The notes under the pieces: generated by a model
The model's input: only the letters and a program-made list of their open reading frames with translations
Told to the model about the DNA's origin: nothing
Database searches by the model: none
Assembly: GCA_913049755.1 (NCBI GenBank)
Contig: CAJWXO010000011.1
Location: 1 to 20,923 of the forward strand
Direction of reading: 5' to 3'
Source: an uncultured Cryomorphaceae bacterium
GTDB lineage: Bacteria > Bacteroidota > Bacteroidia > Flavobacteriales > Schleiferiaceae
Length of the DNA stretch: 20,923 bases
Shown: positions 18,501 through 20,923 of the stretch, piece by piece
Layout: every line of letters starts with the position of its first letter
Position numbering within the stretch: the stretch's first letter is position 1
Translations under genes and position numbers: made by a program

Positions 18501-19879
18501 CTGGCCTTTACCTTCCTGGCTTCACCCCTTTGCCTGTTTTCAGTGGATTTTCTCCAGATGCCGCAATGTCCCCTGGGTTAGATATGCTCTTAGGATTGCC
18601 TGTTGACATTACCACTAGAGCCAGTGACCCAAGGAATAATTGGCTGATAAAAAATCCAAATCAACCAAACAGGTACTTAAGCACATCTACTCAAACATTT
18701 AATGCTCGTGCTCAACTTGAGCCAATTAAAGACTTCAGAATAACTCTTACTGCAACGCAAAATTATGGTTTACAGGAAAGCAGTACATATCGATATACTG
18801 ATGGCATTGGTATAGATTCTCTTTACAATAAAGGTTTTCATCATTTTAGTCCTCAAAATATGGAGACATTTTCGACATCCTGGCTATCCTGGCGTAGTGC
18901 TTTTGATACAAGTAGCGCTCCGGGTTATGGTAGTGTTGCATTTGAAGATTTCATGAAAAGTAGATTAGAATTTTCTAAACAGCTTTCTGATAGTGCGGTA
19001 AATCATATTCCAGGATATACTCAATCTTTTATTGAAGAAATAGATTCTTCGAGATATGGTTTTGATGGATACTCAGTTCTGCAGAGTGATGTCTTATTAA
19101 ATAGCTTTTTTGCTGCTTATGGATATCAAGACTCTAAAACTATGAATCGAATTGACTTCAAGTCTATTATTCCTATGCCAAATTGGTCAATTAATTATAC
19201 TGGTCTTATGAGGTTAAAATCTTTTCGAAAAGTTTTTACCGCTTTTGCATTAAGTCACAAGTACTCAAATAATTTAACAGTTCAGAATATTCAGACGAAT
19301 ATGCTTAGAGCTCAGGATATTCAAAATAATCCAAGTAATCAATTTCCTAGAAATTCAAACTTAGATATCCTTTCAGAAATGCAAATAGGTCAAGTTTCAA
19401 TTTCGGAGTCTTTATCACCATTAATTGGGATTGATATTAGGACTAGAAAAAACACCTCATTTAAATTTGAGATTGGAAAGCAGCGCCAAGTTGCCCTGAG
19501 TATGGCAAATAATCAAATTACAGAAAGCAAGGCAACAGATATAACGTTAGGTTTGGGCTATATAATTCGTGATGTTCAGTTCACCATTGTTGATGAGGCA
19601 GGTCAAAGAAATAATATTAAATCAAACCTAGAATTAAAATTAGATTTACGAATAAGTGATAACCAGACAGTAATCCGTAGAGTTCTTGAAGGGTTTAATC
19701 AACCTACTGCTGGTCAGAGAAGAACCACGATAAAACTAACTGCAGATTACCGTTTAAGTAGAAGGCTTGCAGCGCAATTTTATTATGATCAAACTATTAG
19801 TACGTTTAAAACGTCAATGGCATTCCCTACAAATCAATGGCAAAGTGGAATTGCTTTGAGACTGAATCTAGGTAACTAA
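12590..19879 (+). CDS. sprA: Type IX secretion translocon SprA (Sov), giant outer-membrane barrel
   Basis: At 2429 residues the protein fits the family's roughly 2,400-residue size. SprA is the outer-membrane channel of T9SS, a very large barrel through which proteins with C-terminal sorting domains leave the cell, and it is needed for gliding in gliding species. A signal peptide (about 1-24) ends near LNAQ. Conserved SprA stretches include IGNVPMGSPMYLS, GTAELRFGLRFQHIKNP, NYDTEATFGFENKMKL, LEMGNVSMPTGSSLITG and YLDDFE (802-807). The C-terminal part is strand-rich and ends ALRLNLGN, a typical last strand. Two basic, low-complexity segments (near 1630-1660 and 1915-1945) may be periplasmic loops. 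A G7 tract (13388-13394) and a GC-rich palindrome (17567-17580) lie inside it. The ruvA-sprA-gcvH order agrees with what I recall of Flavobacteriia. Confidence 0.96.
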   Translation: MRSYCGLFWSFLITLSLSMGLNAQGIDSSQTNWSMPGINTPDNINTIYTFDPITGFYIGQRYIGNVPMGSPMYLSKEDYSKMIFSQQETEGWKSRWSQGSSADKREGINIVPDMNLSNDLIKDIFGSDELEIRPQGTAELRFGLRFQHIKNPIVPERNRKTLAFDFDQKMQVNATGKLGERLDLQINYDTEATFGFENKMKLNFKGLEDDIIKSLEMGNVSMPTGSSLITGAQSLFGLKGKFQFGKTTVTGVVAEQRSQSQSLNIQGGATTQEFSIKGDSYEANRHFFLSHYFRDHYEQWLSTLPVIQSPIQITRVEVWVTNRRTTPNEVRNIIAFTDLGEGESRAWRSTSSNRNGDVIFPGPTIDPLPSNRINRLDPRELLLRFPNVRDAATAGTSLITSGYDANIEYSELTNARKLQSNEYTFHPQLGYMTLNTSLNQDEVLAIAYQYTANGRTYQVGEFSNDGIMAPKSLILKLVKHTLLNVKSPLWDLMMKNVYSLNAFQLSREDFRLEVMYMNDATGLPIPFLPKSTVKDKLLIQVLDMDYVNNNNDPFPDGLFDYVEGVTVLSQKGRVILPVLEPFGSSLSNKLSNQDEKDRYVFQQLYDSTLFRAQEQTQLNKFLIRGRYKSAGGSVIQLNSFNIPRGSISVTAGGSKLVENQDFTVDYSLGQVRILNESILQSGMPIKVSFENNTMFNFQAKTFSGLAVEHEVSKDWKIGGTFLRLAERPLTQKVNSGDEPIANSIWGFQTQYQKNLPGLTRFMDKLPFISTNAPSRIQIQAEVAQLLPGSPKGIKINGDATTYLDDFETSQTTIDLRGTTTWHLASTPEGQNQMFPEASLSNDWAYNANRARMSWYIIDPSFFSNNSQTPNNIRNNPAITSDHRQRLVPLAEVFPNVPLQPGMARNIAMFDLQFDPNERGPYNYDVSGFSNYSKGLNLDGSLADPKSRWAGIMRQLSINNFEEQNIEFIQFWMMDPFLDNPIAMGGDLYFHLGNLSEDILKDGRQSFENGLSSSGLPVDVDSSVWGYTSKYQPVVQAFDNDPSSRVHQDVGLDGLGDIRESRLTGNGGQTYLSSLNNAFGANSIAYKEALPDPSGDNFSYYRGPSQDSADADILKRYRYFNNPDGNSQTTLINGLPATYTNLPDKEDVNRDATLNKSEQYFQYHISMRPEDLVIGKNHIADIYETQTDLLPDNTRKPVRWIQFKIPVFEPSKRIGGASDFRSIRFMRMIMKGWEEATVLRLARLDLVRGEWRRYRFSLEESRELIPVDAMDETTFVMNAVNLEENGGRKPIPYVLPPGIERQVLLGNTSLVQQNEQSLSMRVCGLRDGDARAAFKNTSVDMRMNKRLRLFAHAEAGNQFEQLNDDDLRLFIRLGNDYSQNYYEYEIPLKVTPWGSNDPGIVWPSSNEIDIAFEEFTNLKLKRDQAQISNSTIYQEDKDDGEGVIRVLGVPNLGNVRTIMMGVRNPKKRNTGSSDDGMDKCAEVWVNELRMTDFDNRGGVSAIARTTTQVADLGQIALSGTYSTVGFGSLDMSPQERNKFSAATYDFQTNLELSRFLPFKTRLRLPLFINNAQDWKTPMFNPLNPDIEMSKALENLNSAEERSDLRTMVADRTVRRGFNLTNVRVERSSGNNKSGPTVSRGTPPKTNRSNNNRKNKENLKIGARAPTPFDISNWTASYSFNEVLRSDANTLKDDREDHKASLIYNFQTNPFNIQPFKKIKNKNLTLIKDLNFNLTPSKISVRGDLIRSIQTMKMRNVDNPKFQLPEMFSKNFTMDRNYNVVWDLSKGIKLDYTSRMRVRVDELPGSNSVDSVKSFLLDNIRAGGRPVEYHHTVNTSWNIPINKLPLMDFAQVQLRYTADYDWKANSLLASRQSIDSLDYGNIIENSGKWNGTANLNFATFYKNFSWYKKLKQGNNSKSRGARTAMEQRLIGNNSKSAKNKEDEKSGIGKKILITVVDIVTMVKSVNLSATLNTGLYLPGFTPLPVFSGFSPDAAMSPGLDMLLGLPVDITTRASDPRNNWLIKNPNQPNRYLSTSTQTFNARAQLEPIKDFRITLTATQNYGLQESSTYRYTDGIGIDSLYNKGFHHFSPQNMETFSTSWLSWRSAFDTSSAPGYGSVAFEDFMKSRLEFSKQLSDSAVNHIPGYTQSFIEEIDSSRYGFDGYSVLQSDVLLNSFFAAYGYQDSKTMNRIDFKSIIPMPNWSINYTGLMRLKSFRKVFTAFALSHKYSNNLTVQNIQTNMLRAQDIQNNPSNQFPRNSNLDILSEMQIGQVSISESLSPLIGIDIRTRKNTSFKFEIGKQRQVALSMANNQITESKATDITLGLGYIIRDVQFTIVDEAGQRNNIKSNLELKLDLRISDNQTVIRRVLEGFNQPTAGQRRTTIKLTADYRLSRRLAAQFYYDQTISTFKTSMAFPTNQWQSGIALRLNLGN

Positions 19880-19888
19880 TACTGTTAG

Positions 19889-19896
19889 TATATTTG
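19889..19896 (+). promoter_or_regulatory. Candidate -7 promoter element for gcvH
   Basis: TATATTTG in the 34-bp gap between sprA and gcvH matches the Bacteroidota -7 consensus TAnnTTTG. It lies 17 bp before the gcvH ATG, giving a short leader. The nearest TTTG upstream (19855-19858) is 30 bp away, too far for a standard -33 element. It could give gcvH and the following genes expression independent of sprA. Confidence 0.35.
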
Positions 19897-19913
19897 CCAC
19901 TTAAATTTTTGAA

Positions 19914-20294
19914 ATGAATATTCCAACTGACCTTAAATATACGAAAGATCACGAATGGCTCCGCTTAGAGGGTGAAACAGCATTAGTGGGTATAACTGAT
20001 TTTGCGCAAAGTGAACTTGGTGACATTGTCTTTGTCGATATCTCAACAGAGGGAGAAAAATTAAATAAAGAGGAAGTATTTGGGTCCGTTGAAGCCGTTA
20101 AGACAGTTAGTGACTTATATGTTCCAATGGAATGCGAAATTTTGGAGGTAAATGACCTTTTAGATGCGAATCCAGAACTCGTAAATGATGACCCATATGG
20201 CAAAGGTTGGATGGTTAAAATTAAATTATCCGATTTGGGCATAATTGATGAATTAATGAATTCGGATCAATATGCTGATCTTCTTGGTGGTTGA
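19914..20294 (+). CDS. gcvH: Glycine cleavage system H protein
   Basis: This 126-residue protein has the normal GcvH length. It is the lipoyl carrier that shuttles the aminomethyl group between the P, T and L proteins in glycine breakdown. The lipoylation site is K63 in GSVEAVKTVSDLY, and the N-terminal KYTKDHEWLRLEG and internal ITDFAQSELGDIVFVD are family signatures. DDPYGKGWMVKIK near the C-terminus completes the hammerhead fold. No gcvP, gcvT or lipoate gene is in the window, so the rest of the system must lie elsewhere. Its last bases overlap a possible TTG start of the next gene, and the preferred ATG there is 5 bp after its stop. Confidence 0.97.
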   Translation: MNIPTDLKYTKDHEWLRLEGETALVGITDFAQSELGDIVFVDISTEGEKLNKEEVFGSVEAVKTVSDLYVPMECEILEVNDLLDANPELVNDDPYGKGWMVKIKLSDLGIIDELMNSDQYADLLGG

Positions 20295-20299
20295 TTTTT

Positions 20300-20662
20300 A
20301 TGAATATTAAACGTGAATTATGGCTAATATTGGGTTCTGTATGGTCCTGTATAATTATTTTTTTGAGCCTTATTTCTCCTTCAAGTTTGCCAGATGTTTT
20401 ATTTAGATTAGAGGATTTTATTATGCATTTTATTGCATATTTATTCGCATCATTTTTATTCACCATGGGTTCAAGATCTTCTTTTGGGCCTTGGAAACCA
20501 GCTTTATTATGTTTTTTGCTAGGAAGCATTTTAGAAATAATTCAACCAATGATGTTAAATGGCCGATCTTTTTCATACCAGGACATGATATCTAATACTC
20601 TTGGTTTAATTTTTGGTATCATCCTTGCTCGACTTTTAGGGAAGCGTATCTTTACATCATAA
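20300..20662 (+). CDS. VanZ-like small integral membrane protein
   Basis: I choose the ATG at 20300 (120 residues). A TTG at 20291, overlapping the gcvH stop, would add only three residues. Four hydrophobic segments are visible (about 8-26, 38-56, 69-82, 98-113). The family motif is clear: HFIAYLFASF near residue 43, then LLGSILEIIQPMMLNGRSFSYQDMISNTLGLIFG, with Glu, Gln, Arg, Ser, Asp and Asn at the conserved places of VanZ-like proteins. The family includes the teicoplanin-resistance protein VanZ, but most members, especially in Gram-negatives, have no known role, and resistance should not be inferred. It sits between gcvH and a tonB-like gene on the same strand. Confidence 0.86.
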   Translation: MNIKRELWLILGSVWSCIIIFLSLISPSSLPDVLFRLEDFIMHFIAYLFASFLFTMGSRSSFGPWKPALLCFLLGSILEIIQPMMLNGRSFSYQDMISNTLGLIFGIILARLLGKRIFTS

Positions 20663-20674
20663 AATTTTACCGAA

Positions 20675-20923
20675 ATGAAGAATCGGAAGACATTTAAAGC
20701 AGATTTAGAAAATAAGACAGGCCTTTTTTTGCAGATTGGATTGGTTTTGGCTTTGTCAATTGTTTGGGGTGCTTTTGAGTGGAAAACATATGCTGATGGC
20801 CCAGGTAGCTTGGGTAATCTAGATGCTTTCATTGATGATGAGGAAGTCGTTATTACACAAAGAAACACTCCACCACCACCACCTCCACCTCCAGCCCCAC
20901 CCGAAGTCATTACAATTGTTGAT
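20675..20923 (+). CDS. tonB: TonB-family energy transducer, 3'-truncated
   Basis: The reading frame opens at the ATG at 20675 and runs off the right edge (83 residues seen). A short basic N-terminus with KADLENKTGLFLQIGL is followed by one membrane segment (about 15-34), then FEWKTYA. This N-terminus is typical of Bacteroidota TonB proteins. An acidic stretch (FIDDEEVV) and a proline run (from 66, TPPPPPPPPAPPEV) begin the periplasm-spanning linker. The C-terminal TonB domain that contacts outer-membrane receptors lies outside the window. TonB proteins couple the inner-membrane proton gradient (through ExbB/ExbD) to receptors. The gap after the VanZ-like gene is 12 bp, so they are probably co-transcribed. 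Confidence 0.85.
   Translation, partial: MKNRKTFKADLENKTGLFLQIGLVLALSIVWGAFEWKTYADGPGSLGNLDAFIDDEEVVITQRNTPPPPPPPPAPPEVITIVD

Noticed and set aside
19879..19891. Small ATACT-GTT-AGTAT inverted repeat after sprA as a terminator
   Set aside because: The stem is 5 bp, AT-rich and without a T-run. It overlaps the gcvH promoter candidate and is most likely chance.
20300..20662. VanZ-like gene as a glycopeptide-resistance determinant
   Set aside because: VanZ-like proteins are widespread with mostly unknown roles. No van cluster is present and the organism is Gram-negative.
20866..20898. CCA/CCT repeat near the right edge as a microsatellite
   Set aside because: It encodes the proline-rich linker expected in a TonB protein with mixed codons. 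It needs no separate explanation.
20542..20910. 122-residue minus-strand frame with a poly-Gly stretch
   Set aside because: The poly-Gly is the reverse complement of the proline codons of the tonB-like gene. The frame also crosses the VanZ-like gene, so it is a shadow.

Overview
The window is AT-rich DNA from the chromosome of a member of the Bacteroidota, most likely a Flavobacteriales-type marine or environmental aerobe. The support is the gene content: an alternative complex III subunit with a His/Asp-rich linker next to cytochrome c oxidase, the type IX secretion (T9SS) translocon gene sprA, two proteins ending in T9SS sorting domains, a DUF6029-type outer-membrane barrel, Omp28-family proteins, and TAnnTTTG-like promoter elements in place of classical -35/-10 boxes. 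Fifteen genes are visible. Two are cut by the window edges: actF lacks its 5' end and a tonB-like gene lacks its 3' end. No tRNA, rRNA, CRISPR array, insertion sequence or prophage gene was seen.

Layout. (1) 2-4077, plus strand: the end of a respiratory operon, actF-coxB-coxA, closed by a strong intrinsic terminator. It encodes part of the electron path from menaquinol through alternative complex III to an A-type heme-copper oxidase. (2) 4142-6099, plus: ruvB and queG, overlapping by ATGA (Holliday-junction branch migration and tRNA queuosine maturation). (3) 6080-9110, minus: a tightly coupled three-gene operon encoding a secreted TlpA-like thioredoxin, a DUF6029-type outer-membrane barrel and an Omp28-like thioredoxin-fold lipoprotein. 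(4) 9162-11111, minus: a large secreted Omp28-domain protein with a T9SS sorting domain and its own terminator. (5) 11261-11971, plus: a small Cys-rich T9SS cargo protein of unknown function, divergent from the previous gene. (6) 12009-20923, plus: ruvA-sprA (overlapping by TAATG), gcvH, a VanZ-like membrane protein and a truncated tonB-like gene.

How the parts fit together. ruvB-queG and ruvA-sprA-gcvH look like a conserved housekeeping backbone. The roughly 5.9 kb between them (6080-11971) carries only envelope and secreted proteins. Three of these have a thioredoxin-like fold with a CxxC motif (CKPC, CKNC, CGPC). The barrel has only two cysteines in its mature chain, in a CVGGVC motif near the C-terminus. 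I infer a possible extracytoplasmic thiol/disulfide module acting at the outer membrane and cell surface. This is the best candidate in the window for an undescribed system, and it remains a hypothesis. The two T9SS cargo genes lie beside sprA, which encodes the channel expected to export them.
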